Below, one piece after another: positions 53,098 through 62,085 of a stretch of 64,000 bases of DNA. The stretch spans positions 1-64,000 of the forward strand of contig CALLKX010000053.1 of the NCBI GenBank assembly GCA_938083085.1, given 5' to 3'. The translations under genes and the position numbers were made by a program. The DNA comes from an uncultured bacterium (GTDB lineage: Bacteria > Planctomycetota > UBA1135 > GCA-002686595). How positions within the stretch are numbered: position 1 is the stretch's first letter; the number at the start of each line of letters is the position of its first letter. The notes below the pieces were generated by a model, which saw only the letters and a program-made list of their open reading frames with translations, was not told the DNA's origin and ran no database searches.

Positions 53098-54255
53098 GTG
53101 CGGAGTACGGCGTCTGAGGTCCATGACTGGGTGATCGTCGGCGGTGGACCCCATGGGGTCTGCGCCGGGCAGGCGCTCCATTCCCAGGGCGCGTCCATCC
53201 GCATTGTCGAGCCCTCCGGTCGGCTGCTCCACCGTTGGGGGGCGCGGGCCGGCGCCGTTGGAATGACCTGGATGCGGTCCCCCGTCGGCCACCACCTGGA
53301 CGCTCAGCCGGGGAGCCTCCACCAGTTCCTTCACCAAAGCGAGAACGCCGAGGTCGCGGAGCTGGCCGGAGCTTTTCGTCGGCCGAGGTACGACGCGTTC
53401 CTCCGCCACTCCCAGGCGCTCGTGGCCCGGCATCGCCTCGACGAGACGGTCATCGGGGGGCGGGTCGACTCGATCCGGACCGAGCGCGAGCACCTCTTGG
53501 TCCAGGGCGAGGGCGTCGAGGTTGCCGCGCGGCGGGTCTTGATCGCGACGGGTACCAACGTCCCCCGGATGCCCCAATGGGCGCGCCGGCTTCAGCGGGA
53601 GGGGGCGCCGATCCATCACGCTTTCGGACCCTGCACGCGCCTTGATCACGACATCCTCGGAGGGGGCATTTCTGCTGTGCAGCGCGCCTTGATGGTTCAC
53701 CGCTCGACGGGGCAGACCGTGCGCCTCTGGATGCGTCGACCGGTCCGGGTGGCGGACTTCGACGTCGACCGGTCATGGGCGAAGCATCGCTTTGTCGGGA
53801 GGTGGGCCGAGCTGCAGGTCTCCGAGCGACTCGATTTTCTCAACCGCCGCGCCGTGGGAGGGAGCGTGCCCTCCGGGCTCGCTTCGCGGCTCGCGCGCGC
53901 CGTTCGGCGCGGCTCGATCGAGCTCCAGCACGAGGTGCCGACCGTCGAGTGGGACGCTGCCCAGGAGCAGCTCTTGCTCCATGGTGGGGGGCGAACGGTG
54001 GAATCGTCGGGGCTTACGCTGGCCACCGGTCTCCGGAGGGAGACGGTCTCCGGGTGGCTGCGGTCCTCCGCGGAGCAGCTGGGTTTGCCGATGATCAACG
54101 GGATCCCGCGCCTCTCGGAGGACATGCACTGGGGTCGGGGGGTCCACGTCTGCGGCCCCCTGGCCCGCCTCCGGCTCGGGCCGATGGCGACCAACATCGT
54201 CGGAGCCCGGTGGGCCGCGTCGAAGCTCCCGTCCGTGCGCATGCTGCCGGTGTGA
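53098..54255 (+). CDS. FAD-dependent oxidoreductase-like protein (FAD/NAD(P)-binding)
   Basis: 385 residues from a GTG start; the ATG at 53082 is out of frame. The Rossmann FAD-binding motif VIVGGGPHGVCAGQALHSQG comes first, followed by a segment typical of SidA/lucD-like or pyridine nucleotide-disulfide oxidoreductases (RVLIATGTNVPRMPQW; the second dinucleotide site ILGGGISAVQRALM; the FAD-closing TLATGLRRE and NIVGARWAASKL). No second-domain Cys pair is present. The family covers flavin monooxygenases and related 'FAD/NAD(P)-binding' proteins; the substrate is unknown. Confidence 0.75.
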   Translation: MRSTASEVHDWVIVGGGPHGVCAGQALHSQGASIRIVEPSGRLLHRWGARAGAVGMTWMRSPVGHHLDAQPGSLHQFLHQSENAEVAELAGAFRRPRYDAFLRHSQALVARHRLDETVIGGRVDSIRTEREHLLVQGEGVEVAARRVLIATGTNVPRMPQWARRLQREGAPIHHAFGPCTRLDHDILGGGISAVQRALMVHRSTGQTVRLWMRRPVRVADFDVDRSWAKHRFVGRWAELQVSERLDFLNRRAVGGSVPSGLASRLARAVRRGSIELQHEVPTVEWDAAQEQLLLHGGGRTVESSGLTLATGLRRETVSGWLRSSAEQLGLPMINGIPRLSEDMHWGRGVHVCGPLARLRLGPMATNIVGARWAASKLPSVRMLPV

Positions 54256-54314
54256 CCAGGCCCGCGCACGCGCGGCTACCGCCGGTGCCGGCCCAGGCCG
54301 AGGCCGCGGCCACG

Positions 54315-54341
54315 GAGCCCCCTGAGCCCCCTGAGCCCCAG
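54315..54341. repeat. Three 9-base tandem units
   Basis: GAGCCCCCT twice, then GAGCCCCAG. It lies in the 110-base space between the convergent oxidoreductase and GNAT-fusion genes. Confidence 0.7.
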
Positions 54342-54365
54342 CCCGGTCAGCGCGCTTCGCTCAGG

Positions 54366-55931
54366 TCAACGACCCGCGCCCGTGCCCGTGGGGAGGCCCG
54401 TGCCCTTGGGGAGGCCTGTGGCGAGGGCGAGGAGGCGCTGCCCGAGGGGCCCCTCGGCGACCACCCCGGGGAGGTCCACGGGGAGCGGGTGGATCGCAAG
54501 GCGCAGGGCGTCCTCCGCGACGCGGCCGTCGGCGCGGGGGATGCATCGGGGCGAGATGCCGGTGGCCTGGAAGCCGGAGGCGAGCAGGGCCTCGGCGACA
54601 GCCGGGGTCCCGGCGTCGTCGAGGGGCAGGTCCACATAGACCGTGCCTGCGCCCGCGCCCGAGGCCATGGCGTCGACGGTGGTGCGGATGGTGTGCTCGG
54701 CCCCGGGCTCGATGCGGTCGGCCACCACCCACGCGGTTCCGAGCGCGCCGGAGTACCTGCAGTGCACGGCCTCCCCGCTGCCCGGCGTCGGGCCGGGACC
54801 GTCACCGCCGAAGTCGACCTTCCGGCCGCGAGCCTCGTACAGGTCGGCGAGCAGCGGGTGGAGGGAATCGGGGGCGTGGGCCGCGAGGGCGGGCTCGTCT
54901 CCGAACGGGTGCCAGTAGAGGAACGTCGAGCCGCGTCCACCCCGCTGATGATCGGCGGACTCGCCGGCGACGCCGCCGCGCAGGGTCATACTGCCCGGGA
55001 TCAGCCCGAGTTGAATCGCCGTGGGGACCGACCCGAACTTGATGTTCATGCGCTGGCTCAAGGGGTGCATGGCGGTGGGTTGGCTCCAGATACCGAGCAG
55101 CCCGAGCGCCTCGCCCGCTTCCTCCACGGCGGCGCGCATGGGCTTCATCAGCCCGTGGCCGCGGTGGCGGTGGTCGATCACCGCCTGCCCTGCCTCTCCG
55201 GTGGGGCCCAGGTCGGGCCGCTCTAGGGCGTAATGGCCCACGATGTCACCCGCCGGCGACTCGCACACGATGGAGTGCAGCTGCCCGCCGCGGTTGAGCT
55301 CCTGGATGCGGTCGGGGACGTAGAGGTCCGGGTTCGCGTAGGACCGCCCGTAGGCCTCGTAGATCCTGCGCGCGACCTCGAGCCCATCTTCGGGCCGGTA
55401 GGCGCGGATACGGTACTCGCCGGTCTGGTCCGAGTGGTCCAGGTCGGTGTGCTCGGCGTGCTCCTCCTCGAGTCGGTGCTGGACGGCTTCGAGGACATCG
55501 ATCGTGGCGTGGGGGCGATGGACTCGGAGGTGGAGCTCCGAACCCTCGGCGCCCTTCTGCTTCCACCAGAGCCGGTCGAACGCGGGGACCGGGCGGACGC
55601 GGTCGGTGATGTCGCCGCCGACCGCGGGCGGGGTCTGCCCTGTGCCCGTGGTGTCGCCAAGGGGGATGCCGTGCTCGAGGATCTGGAACTCGAGGGCCAC
55701 CGCATCGATGGTGGCTCGGACCTCGACGTCGACGACGGGATCCCCCTCACGAGCGAGGGTGTCCTCGATCAGCGCGAGGCTGGAGAGGAAGGCGTCGCGC
55801 AGTCGCTCGAGCTGCTCCCCCTCGAAGTCCGCGAGCCGCAGGGCGTGCGTGGCGAAGTCGCTCGCCAGCGCTCCGAGCTCCGGGAGGCCGGGGAAGGCGA
55901 GGCTGAGTTCCAGGTGGTCCATGGCGTCCAT
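54366..55931 (-). CDS. Degenerate HATPase (RsbW-like) domain fused to GNAT acetyltransferase
   Basis: 521 residues. Residues about 5-150 resemble the anti-sigma-factor type histidine-kinase-like ATPase fold (LELSLAFPGLPELGALASDF; VDVEVRATIDAVALEFQILE; HGIPLGD), but the N-box is degenerate: SSLALIEDTL has no Glu/Asn pair, so ATP binding is doubtful. Residues about 160-340 are a GNAT domain (YRIRAYRPEDGLEVARRIYE; GHYALERPDLG; QAVIDHRHRGHGLM with the acetyl-CoA loop). The last 150 residues form another alpha/beta domain, perhaps a second degenerate GNAT lobe (AGTVYVDLPLDDAGTPAVAE). Start: 55931 or 55922. Role unknown; regulation by acetylation or protein contact is inference. Confidence 0.7.
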   Translation of the reverse strand: MDAMDHLELSLAFPGLPELGALASDFATHALRLADFEGEQLERLRDAFLSSLALIEDTLAREGDPVVDVEVRATIDAVALEFQILEHGIPLGDTTGTGQTPPAVGGDITDRVRPVPAFDRLWWKQKGAEGSELHLRVHRPHATIDVLEAVQHRLEEEHAEHTDLDHSDQTGEYRIRAYRPEDGLEVARRIYEAYGRSYANPDLYVPDRIQELNRGGQLHSIVCESPAGDIVGHYALERPDLGPTGEAGQAVIDHRHRGHGLMKPMRAAVEEAGEALGLLGIWSQPTAMHPLSQRMNIKFGSVPTAIQLGLIPGSMTLRGGVAGESADHQRGGRGSTFLYWHPFGDEPALAAHAPDSLHPLLADLYEARGRKVDFGGDGPGPTPGSGEAVHCRYSGALGTAWVVADRIEPGAEHTIRTTVDAMASGAGAGTVYVDLPLDDAGTPAVAEALLASGFQATGISPRCIPRADGRVAEDALRLAIHPLPVDLPGVVAEGPLGQRLLALATGLPKGTGLPTGTGAGR

Positions 55932-56346
55932 GGGGGAATTGTGCAGGGGAACGCAGGAGCGGTCAGGTCGAAACTCGGGCGCGTGTTGGTGGGTGCGGCG
56001 CGGAGCCTCGCGACCCTTGACGTCGCCGGGTTGAACGGGTCCCTGAATTGGCGCTCCGCTGTCTATCCCTGCGCCTGTGCCGGGCGCAGGTCGGGTCCTT
56101 CTACCTCGGGTCGAGGAGGACATTGGCGAGGTCGGTCGCTGGGCCAACCCGGACGCTTGAGGGCGCGCTGGGGCGTTCGGTCAGGTGTAGCCCCTGAGCG
56201 CAGCCCCTGAGTGCAAACCCGGGGTGCGGGCCCTGAGCGCGGGCCCTGGGGCGCAGGCCGGGCGGTGTGGAGCCTTCAGGCTCCCTCAGGGGCCGCTGGA
56301 TGGGGATCCGTCACCAGCCGTGCTGCACGGGCGGCGGTCTGCTCGC
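55932..56346. other. Intergenic region with a 13-base tandem repeat
   Basis: 415 bases between the HATPase-GNAT start and the sulfatase stop. The most distinct element is the repeat at 56189-56254. No coding frame is convincing. Confidence 0.5.
56189..56254. repeat. Five imperfect 13-14 base tandem repeats
   Basis: AGCCCCTGAGCGC, AGCCCCTGAGTGC, AAACCCGGGGTGC, GGGCCCTGAGCGC, GGGCCCTGGGGCGC. Intergenic, about 95 bases past the end of the sulfatase gene. Confidence 0.75.
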
Positions 56347-57810
56347 TCAGCGGTAGGGCCACTTTCCGCCGCCGCCGCCCAAGTAGCGGTGCCCCTCGAG
56401 CTCGTCGCCACGGCCGCGCGAGCGGGGGTCGCCGGCGCCCCCGAGCTCGCTGGCGAGCTCGAGCTTGAGCGCCTCGAGGGTCTCGAGGTGGTCGGGGTCT
56501 CCGGCGAGGTTGTTCACCTGCATCGGGTCGGCGCGCAGGTCGTAGAGCTCGAACTCTGGGCGCTTGGCGAAGCACAGGTCGTAGAAGGGCCGGACCTCGG
56601 GCTCCTGCCTGTGCTCCCAGAGGAAGAGCTTGGTGGGGCCGTTGTCGCAGTCGCCGAACCAGGACCCGCGGGTGGCGCAGTTCTTGTGGTCGGGGGTCCC
56701 CGCCGGCCAGCGGTCGGGGAAGAGGTTGTGGACCAGGAGGTGGTCCATGGTGCGCAGCGCGCGCACCGGGTAGCCCTCCATCAGCGGCGCCTCCTGACAG
56801 GGCACATGGCGCTCGCGCCCGATCAGGACCCGGTCGCGGATCTCCATGGTGCGCAGGAAGTCCTCCTCACCGATCCGGGTCATGAGCGGCAGCAGGCTGC
56901 GGCCCGTCATCTGGCCGGGCACCTCGAGCCCGGCGGCCTCGAGGAAGGTGGGGGCGACGTCGGTGAGCGAGACGAGGTCACGGACGGTCTGGCCTGCGAC
57001 GAGGCGATTCCCCCAGCGGGCCGCCAGGGGCACGCGGGCGCCGGAGTCGTGGACGTTGCCCTTGCAGCGCGGGAAGGGCATGCCGTGATCCCCGGTGACC
57101 ACGAGCAGGGTGTTGTCCAGCTCGCCGATGGCCTCGAGCTGGTCCATCAGCCGCGCCACGTCCCGGTCGAAGCGCTGGACCTCGAAGTAGTAGTCGGCCA
57201 CGTCCGAGCGCACGACGGGGTCGTCGGGGAAGTGGCCGAACAGGTGCACTTCCTCGAGCGCGATCCCGTCCGCCACGCCGCTGCCGGCCTCGTAGCCGCG
57301 GTGGGGGTCCCAGGCGCCGAACCAGAAGCACAGCGGCGCCCCCTCGGGCCGCGCCTCGAGGTAGGCCTCGACGCCCTTGTACTTCTTGCCCGCGGGGGCG
57401 CCCTTGCCCGGACCCCACGCCTTGCGCCAGGAGCCGACGTGGTAGCCGGCCCCCTCGAGGAGCGCGGGGTACTCGGCGAACTGACCCTCGGGCCACTCGT
57501 TCCACAGGTTCGCGCCCGCGCCGAGGCGGAAGAAGTGCTGGCCCGTGAGGATCGCGCCGCGGCTCGGGGTGCACGACGGGGAGGACACGAAGGCCTGCTC
57601 GAAGAGGACCCCCTCGCGGGCCACGCGGTCGAAGGCCGGGGTGGCGACCGCCTTGTCCCCGTAGGCGCCGGCGTGGGGCCAGCCCCAGTCGTCGGCGATG
57701 GCGAACACGAGGTTCGGTCGCCGGGGCTCCTTCGGCTCGGAGGGCGCGGCCTGGTTCGTGGGGCCCTGGAGCGGGGCGGCGGCGAGGAGGGCGAGGGCGG
57801 TGAGCATCAT
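56347..57810 (-). CDS. Secreted sulfatase (Cys-type formylglycine)
   Basis: 487 residues with a signal peptide (MMLTALALLAAAPLQG). Sulfatase fold: NLVFAIADDWGWPHAGAYGD with metal ligands Asp40/Asp41, the formylglycine site Cys80 in SCTPSRGAILTG, and TLLVVTGDHGMPFPRCKGNV with the late Asp/His ligands. It uses a formylglycine-generating enzyme, not found in this window. C-terminal residues after about 470 form a Gly-rich tail (YLGGGGGKWPYR). Planctomycetes use many sulfatases on algal polysaccharides; the substrate here is not known. Confidence 0.9.
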   Translation of the reverse strand: MMLTALALLAAAPLQGPTNQAAPSEPKEPRRPNLVFAIADDWGWPHAGAYGDKAVATPAFDRVAREGVLFEQAFVSSPSCTPSRGAILTGQHFFRLGAGANLWNEWPEGQFAEYPALLEGAGYHVGSWRKAWGPGKGAPAGKKYKGVEAYLEARPEGAPLCFWFGAWDPHRGYEAGSGVADGIALEEVHLFGHFPDDPVVRSDVADYYFEVQRFDRDVARLMDQLEAIGELDNTLLVVTGDHGMPFPRCKGNVHDSGARVPLAARWGNRLVAGQTVRDLVSLTDVAPTFLEAAGLEVPGQMTGRSLLPLMTRIGEEDFLRTMEIRDRVLIGRERHVPCQEAPLMEGYPVRALRTMDHLLVHNLFPDRWPAGTPDHKNCATRGSWFGDCDNGPTKLFLWEHRQEPEVRPFYDLCFAKRPEFELYDLRADPMQVNNLAGDPDHLETLEALKLELASELGGAGDPRSRGRGDELEGHRYLGGGGGKWPYR

Positions 57811-57920
57811 GGGCTCAAGGGTAAGGGGCTCGCCCTATCGGTCCCACGGGCGTCCCCTCGGGGCGATCAAATGGGGCCTGCGAGGGAGATATTCGTCGTC
57901 CCAGATCGCAGGCTCTCTGT

Positions 57921-58949
57921 GTGAGCGAACCTCTTGATGACCCTACCCCGGTCGAGGCGACGGGGGGCCATGGTCCCGAGCAGCCACCCTCGACGGGGGA
58001 CCTGCGTGGACCTCGCGCCGCGGCGGCGCGCAACGCTGCCCGCTTTTGCTGGCTGGCGCTCGCGGGACTGGTGCTGGCGAGGCTGGCCATGGCGTGCGCC
58101 GGTCTGCATTGGACCCTCGAGCTCTCCACGCACTTCGCGTTTCAGTACGGCCTCCTGGCGCTGGCGGTGATGGCCGGCTTCGCGTGCCTCGCGCGGCCCC
58201 TTGGGCTGGCGCTCACCGCGGTCGTGGTGGGGTTGCACTCGGGGCCGCTGCTCGAGCTCACCGAATCTCCCCCGGATCGAGCGGCGCTGACCCCAGGGGG
58301 GACCCGTCTGCTGATGGCGAACGTGCGGACCAGCAACGCCAACCGGCGAGGCCTGCTCGAGCTGGTGGAGTCGACGCAGCCCGACGCGGTGCTCCTCCTG
58401 GAGGTGAGCGAGGCCTGGCTCGCGGACCTCGCTCCCCTGGAGGTGGAGTTTCCCCATCGGCTCGCGGCGCCCCGGGGCGACAACTTCGGCATCGCCCTCT
58501 ACTCCAGGCGGCCGCTGATCGACGGGCGGATCGTCCAGCTCGGCGCCGCCGGGGTCCCGTCCATCGAGACGGGGCTCGAGGGCTCCAGCCTGCGGCTGCT
58601 GTTGACCCACCCGGTCCCGCCCATGGGGAGCGGGGCGGCTGCCCAGAGAGATCGTCAGCTCGAGGCGGTCGCCCGGCGGGCCCGCGAGCTCGGACCGCGG
58701 GTGGTCCTGGCGGGAGACCTCAACGCCACGCCGTGGTCCCCGGTCTTCTCCCGAGTCCTGGACCTCGGCGCCCTCCGCGACTCACGGAGGGGCTTCGGTC
58801 TCCAGCCCACCTGGAGCGCGGGCCTGCCCTACCTCGTCCGGATCCCCATCGACCACTTCCTCGTGGGCCGCGACGTCCGGGTCCTCCACCGCGAGGTCGG
58901 CCCGCGCATCGGCTCCGACCACCTGCCGGTGCTGGTGGAGCTCCGCTGA
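57921..58949 (+). CDS. Membrane-associated endonuclease/exonuclease/phosphatase-family protein
   Basis: 342 residues from GTG 57921. Two or three membrane helices lie in the N-terminal third (WLALAGLVLARLAMACAGL; FAFQYGLLALAVMAGFACLA). The EEP domain (about 125-342) has LLMANVRTSN, DAVLLLEVSEAW (the Glu metal ligand), VLAGDLNATPWSPVF and the terminal IDHFLV ... GSDHLPVLVEL with the catalytic His. This is the 'YafD/YcfH-type' membrane EEP pattern. Substrate unknown: nucleic acid or phospholipid. It is divergent from the sulfatase by 110 bases. Confidence 0.85.
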   Translation: MSEPLDDPTPVEATGGHGPEQPPSTGDLRGPRAAAARNAARFCWLALAGLVLARLAMACAGLHWTLELSTHFAFQYGLLALAVMAGFACLARPLGLALTAVVVGLHSGPLLELTESPPDRAALTPGGTRLLMANVRTSNANRRGLLELVESTQPDAVLLLEVSEAWLADLAPLEVEFPHRLAAPRGDNFGIALYSRRPLIDGRIVQLGAAGVPSIETGLEGSSLRLLLTHPVPPMGSGAAAQRDRQLEAVARRARELGPRVVLAGDLNATPWSPVFSRVLDLGALRDSRRGFGLQPTWSAGLPYLVRIPIDHFLVGRDVRVLHREVGPRIGSDHLPVLVELR

Positions 58950-59056
58950 ACGAGGCCTCTGCCGTTCACTCCCCGAGCCGAAGGTCGAGGGGGCCGACGT
59001 GCCGAAGAGCCTGGCGGTTGGGATCCGCGACTCAGGCTTCGGCGTGGCGCGTCAAC

Positions 59057-59072
59057 CGCACCTTGAGGTGCG
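59057..59072. terminator. Tight hairpin after the EEP gene
   Basis: CGCACCT-TG-AGGTGCG is a perfect 7-bp stem with a two-base loop, 108 bases past the EEP gene stop. A possible terminator, but no T tract. Confidence 0.3.
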
Positions 59073-59232
59073 TCCGAGCAGGCCCGGCAAGCGAGCGGCA
59101 ACCCAGGTGGGTGCCGGTCCGGTGTCGGCGCGCCGAGGTTGAGGGAGGGCGGCCGGCGCTCACCCATCTGCCAGCGACGCCGGGGGCAGCGGGAGGAATC
59201 AGCGCGGATCGCGGAGCGCCCCCTCGCCGCGC

Positions 59233-59424
59233 TCAGTGACGCTTGCGGCTCTTCCAGGTGCCGCCATACCGGTAGTCGGGGTTCCCGGGCTTCACGAGTT
59301 CGAGGCACGCGCCACAGACAAAGATCCAGAGGCCCTCGGCCGATACCTGGACTCGGAAGAGCGCGATGCTCGGCGCCTTGCAGCGGTCGCAGGGCTTCTG
59401 ACGGGTGCGCTTTGTCTTGGCCAT
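59233..59424 (-). CDS. 63-residue zinc-ribbon protein
   Basis: The short protein begins MAKTKRTRQKPCDRCKAPSI. Two CxxC pairs, CDRC and CGAC (in IFVCGACLELVKPG), about 28 residues apart, make a zinc ribbon, and both ends are basic (C-terminus GGTWKSRKRH). Such small proteins often bind nucleic acid or ribosomes; this is inference. Upstream extension of the frame to 59604 is not supported (arginine/proline-rich), so I set the start at 59424. Confidence 0.7.
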   Translation of the reverse strand: MAKTKRTRQKPCDRCKAPSIALFRVQVSAEGLWIFVCGACLELVKPGNPDYRYGGTWKSRKRH

Positions 59425-59707
59425 CGGGCGGATACCTCCGGGGCAACCTAACCCCGCAGGAGGCGGAGCCAACCCTTGGCGCCCCCGTCCCCAAGCCCGC
59501 CGGTTCTGCGTTGAGCCCGAGTCGGGCCCGTCTCGGGCCGGGGGGCGTCCCCTTTGCGCCAGCCCGAGCCTACCACTGGCCGTGGGACGGAGGGCTCGGC
59601 CCACAGGCCCCGGGGAAGAGCTCGAGCGGAGGAGGATCTTGCGCGCCCCGGGCGGCGGGTCTCTCCGGTACGGCGAGCCGCGCGTCGCCGGTGGCGACCG
59701 ACGGACC

Positions 59708-60676
59708 CTAGGTCCCCGGCGGCTTCAGGGCTGGTCGGCCTCGAACCTGGCCGAGGAGCGTGAGGGCGCCGGGGACGACGTCGAAGGTGGCGGGGAGGAC
59801 TCCGGGGGCCTCGCCGTCCAGGTCGAGGTAGGCCGGGTCGTCGCCCATGAGCTCGGCGGTCAGGCGGCGGGCGCGGAAGGTGTGGACGAAGCTGCAGCCC
59901 GTGTGCTTGCCCCGGTAAATCGAGGCCGTCAGGGAGAGCATCCGCGGGATGGAGCGCTGCTCGATGATGACCCCGTCCAGCCAGCCGTCGCCGGGATCCG
60001 CCGACGGGGCCATGCGCATGCCGCCGCCGCAGAACTGGGCGTTGCCGAGGGCCACGGTGTTGATCCTGAAGGTCCCGAGCACCTCGCCGTCCGCGGTGAG
60101 CCGGACCAGGGCGGGCCGGTACCGGAAGAGCCCGCGCACCGACGCCAGGAAGAACGACACCCTCCCGCCGAGCGCCGTGCTTGATCCCTTGACGAGCTCG
60201 TCGATCAGGCCGCTCATGCCGAAGGTGCCGACGTTCACGAAGTGGCGCACCTGGGCGGGGCTCACGGAGTCGATCGTCACTCGACCGAGGTCCAGGGGGC
60301 TCGTCGGGGCGTCGACCAGGGCGCGGGCCGCGCCGACCGGGTCGCGCGGGGCCACGAGCATGCGGGCGAAGTCGCCGCCGGTGCCGGCGGGGAGCACGCC
60401 GAAGGACACCGCGCCTTTGGGGGGCGACGCCTCCATGATCCCGTTGACCACCTCGTTGTGGGTCCCGTCCCCTCCGAGGGAGAGGAGCGTGTGGTGCCCG
60501 TCGAGGACGGCCTGCCGCGCGAGCTCTGTCCCGTGCCCGGGCCCCTCGGTCCTCCGGAAGCAGACCGGTCCGAGGATCCCGCCCAGCTCGGGCTCCAGCT
60601 GGCTCCACCGACGCCCGACGCGACCGCTGCCGGCGGCGGGGTTGACGATGACCGTGGTTCGCTCGGGGTTCAGCAC
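59708..60676 (-). CDS. Lipid kinase of the diacylglycerol kinase/YegS family
   Basis: 322 residues from a GTG start, followed by LNPERTTVIVNPAAGSGRVG. The catalytic domain has the ATP-binding SLGGDGTHNEVVNG and GVLPAGTGGDFARML, typical of DAGK_cat; the second domain is the beta-rich LCB5-type (VNVGTFGMSGLIDELVKGSS; AQFCGGGMRMAPSADPGDGW). It phosphorylates a lipid hydroxyl, such as diacylglycerol or a long-chain base. Divergent from the CarF-like gene with a 212-base space, which hints at shared lipid metabolism. Confidence 0.88.
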   Translation of the reverse strand: MLNPERTTVIVNPAAGSGRVGRRWSQLEPELGGILGPVCFRRTEGPGHGTELARQAVLDGHHTLLSLGGDGTHNEVVNGIMEASPPKGAVSFGVLPAGTGGDFARMLVAPRDPVGAARALVDAPTSPLDLGRVTIDSVSPAQVRHFVNVGTFGMSGLIDELVKGSSTALGGRVSFFLASVRGLFRYRPALVRLTADGEVLGTFRINTVALGNAQFCGGGMRMAPSADPGDGWLDGVIIEQRSIPRMLSLTASIYRGKHTGCSFVHTFRARRLTAELMGDDPAYLDLDGEAPGVLPATFDVVPGALTLLGQVRGRPALKPPGT

Positions 60677-60888
60677 GATGTGGAGGTCACGCCTTTTCAG
60701 CGGAACGGGAGGGCTCGCGGCGCCTTCCAGGGGTCCTCTGATCCCCTTGCCACGGCCGCAGCGGTACGGGTGCGCTCGACGTGGAGATCGGGGCTCGGGG
60801 CGTCCATCGTAGGTTCAAGGGACCTCACCCCGCCGCGCCGGCCCCGGTTTCTGGTTCGGGCGGGGCGGCGTCGATCTATCCTGTGTGG

Positions 60889-61566
60889 GTGAGCCAATCC
60901 TCCCAGCACTCCCTCGCCCAGCGGGCGCTCGAGCGGGTGGGCACCGTGGTGTTCGCAGCCTACGCGCTGGCGTTCACGGCCCGGCTCGCGGCCGAGGCAC
61001 ATGGGGCGCCCCAGGCGCTTTCCATCGCCGCGGGGCTGGTGGGCGGATACCTCATCGCGGACCTCCTCTCGGGCCTCGCGCACTGGGTCGGGGACCGCTT
61101 CTTCCAGGAGACGACGCCCATCATCGGACCCGGGTTCATCGCGCCCTTTCGCCAGCACCACGTGGTGCCCGAGGAGATGGTGGAGCACGGCCTCGTGGAG
61201 CTCGTGGGCAACACCGCCGTGCTGGCGCTGCCCACATTGGCGGCGGCCTTCCATCTGCTCGACCTCGCGTCGGGCGCACCGCTCACGCTCCTCGCCGGCG
61301 CGTTCATCCTGAGCGCGATGGTCGGGGGCGTCTGCACGAACCTCTTCCATCGCTGGGCTCACATGCAGCGCCCGCCGCGCCTCGCGCGGTGGATGCAAGC
61401 GCTTGGCCTCGTGATCACCCCCGAGCGGCACGCCGTTCACCACTCGGGAGGGTTCGACTCGTCGTACTGCATCACCACGGGCTGGCTGAACTCGCCCATG
61501 GACAGGCTCGGGGTCTGGGCCTGGCTCGAGCGCAGGCTGCACCGCACGGGGAGCCGGGGCGGCTAG
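60889..61566 (+). CDS. CarF/TMEM189-type plasmanylethanolamine desaturase homologue
   Basis: 225 residues from GTG 60889 (GTG 60883 is also possible). The full set of family His motifs is visible: GLAHWVGDRFF, FRQHHVVPEEMVEHGLVEL, TNLFHRWAHMQRP and PERHAVHHSGGFDSSYCITTGW, with four membrane segments between. This family (PEDS1 in animals, CarF in Myxococcus) introduces the vinyl-ether double bond of plasmalogens using a di-iron site held by His residues. The protein is a little shorter than CarF (about 280). If active, it implies plasmalogen-type lipids in this organism. Confidence 0.85.
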   Translation: MSQSSQHSLAQRALERVGTVVFAAYALAFTARLAAEAHGAPQALSIAAGLVGGYLIADLLSGLAHWVGDRFFQETTPIIGPGFIAPFRQHHVVPEEMVEHGLVELVGNTAVLALPTLAAAFHLLDLASGAPLTLLAGAFILSAMVGGVCTNLFHRWAHMQRPPRLARWMQALGLVITPERHAVHHSGGFDSSYCITTGWLNSPMDRLGVWAWLERRLHRTGSRGG

Positions 61567-61677
61567 TGGAACAGGCGATGCGGCCGACTCGAAGGTCACC
61601 CGCACCGCGTCCGTGAAGTCGGACGTGGGCGGCCCTGCAAAGCCGCCAGCCGGGCCTGTGGGGCTGACCGCGTGGGG

Positions 61678-62085
61678 TCAGGGCTTCTGCGGCTCGAAGG
61701 GGGCCTCGGGGTCCCTGCCGAAGGCGGGGTCGAGGGTGACGCCCTGCGAGCTCCCGGCCTTCACGATGCCGTCCACGTAGACCACGGTGCCGGCGGTGCA
61801 GGACTCGGCCGCGGCCTTGAAGGCCCCGAAGCGGGCCGTGACGCCCCCCTGGAGCTCGACGACGCAGTCCTCGGGGTTCGAGACGTCCACGGAGAGGACC
61901 TCGCCGCGCACGCTGACCTTCTCCCCGAGGAAGTCCTGCGCGATCGCCACGGCGTCGCTGGCCTCGAACTGGGCGGCGGGCTTGCCGTAGTCCATGGTCC
62001 AGCCCTGGCAGCCTGCACCCGCGGGGAGCAGGAAGGCCAGGGTGAGGGCTTGGAGAGAGCGAGCGATTCGGGAAGAGCGTTTCAT
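61678..62085 (-). CDS. Small OB-fold-like lipoprotein
   Basis: 135 residues. Signal and lipobox: SLQALTLAFLLPAGAGC. The mature part KVSVRGEVLSVDVSNPEDCV ... GTVVYVDGIVKAGSSQGVTL fits the tRNA_anti-like/OB-fold lipoproteins seen in other bacteria. It has two cysteines (CVVELQ; SCTAGT), possibly disulfide-bonded. It lies 181 bases downstream of dsbB on the same strand, which may be cotranscribed. Confidence 0.65.
   Translation of the reverse strand: MKRSSRIARSLQALTLAFLLPAGAGCQGWTMDYGKPAAQFEASDAVAIAQDFLGEKVSVRGEVLSVDVSNPEDCVVELQGGVTARFGAFKAAAESCTAGTVVYVDGIVKAGSSQGVTLDPAFGRDPEAPFEPQKP

Noticed and set aside
59425..59604. N-terminal extension of the zinc-ribbon gene
   Set aside because: The added 60 residues are Arg/Gly/Pro-rich shadow sequence; the MAKTKRTRQ start is typical of small basic proteins.
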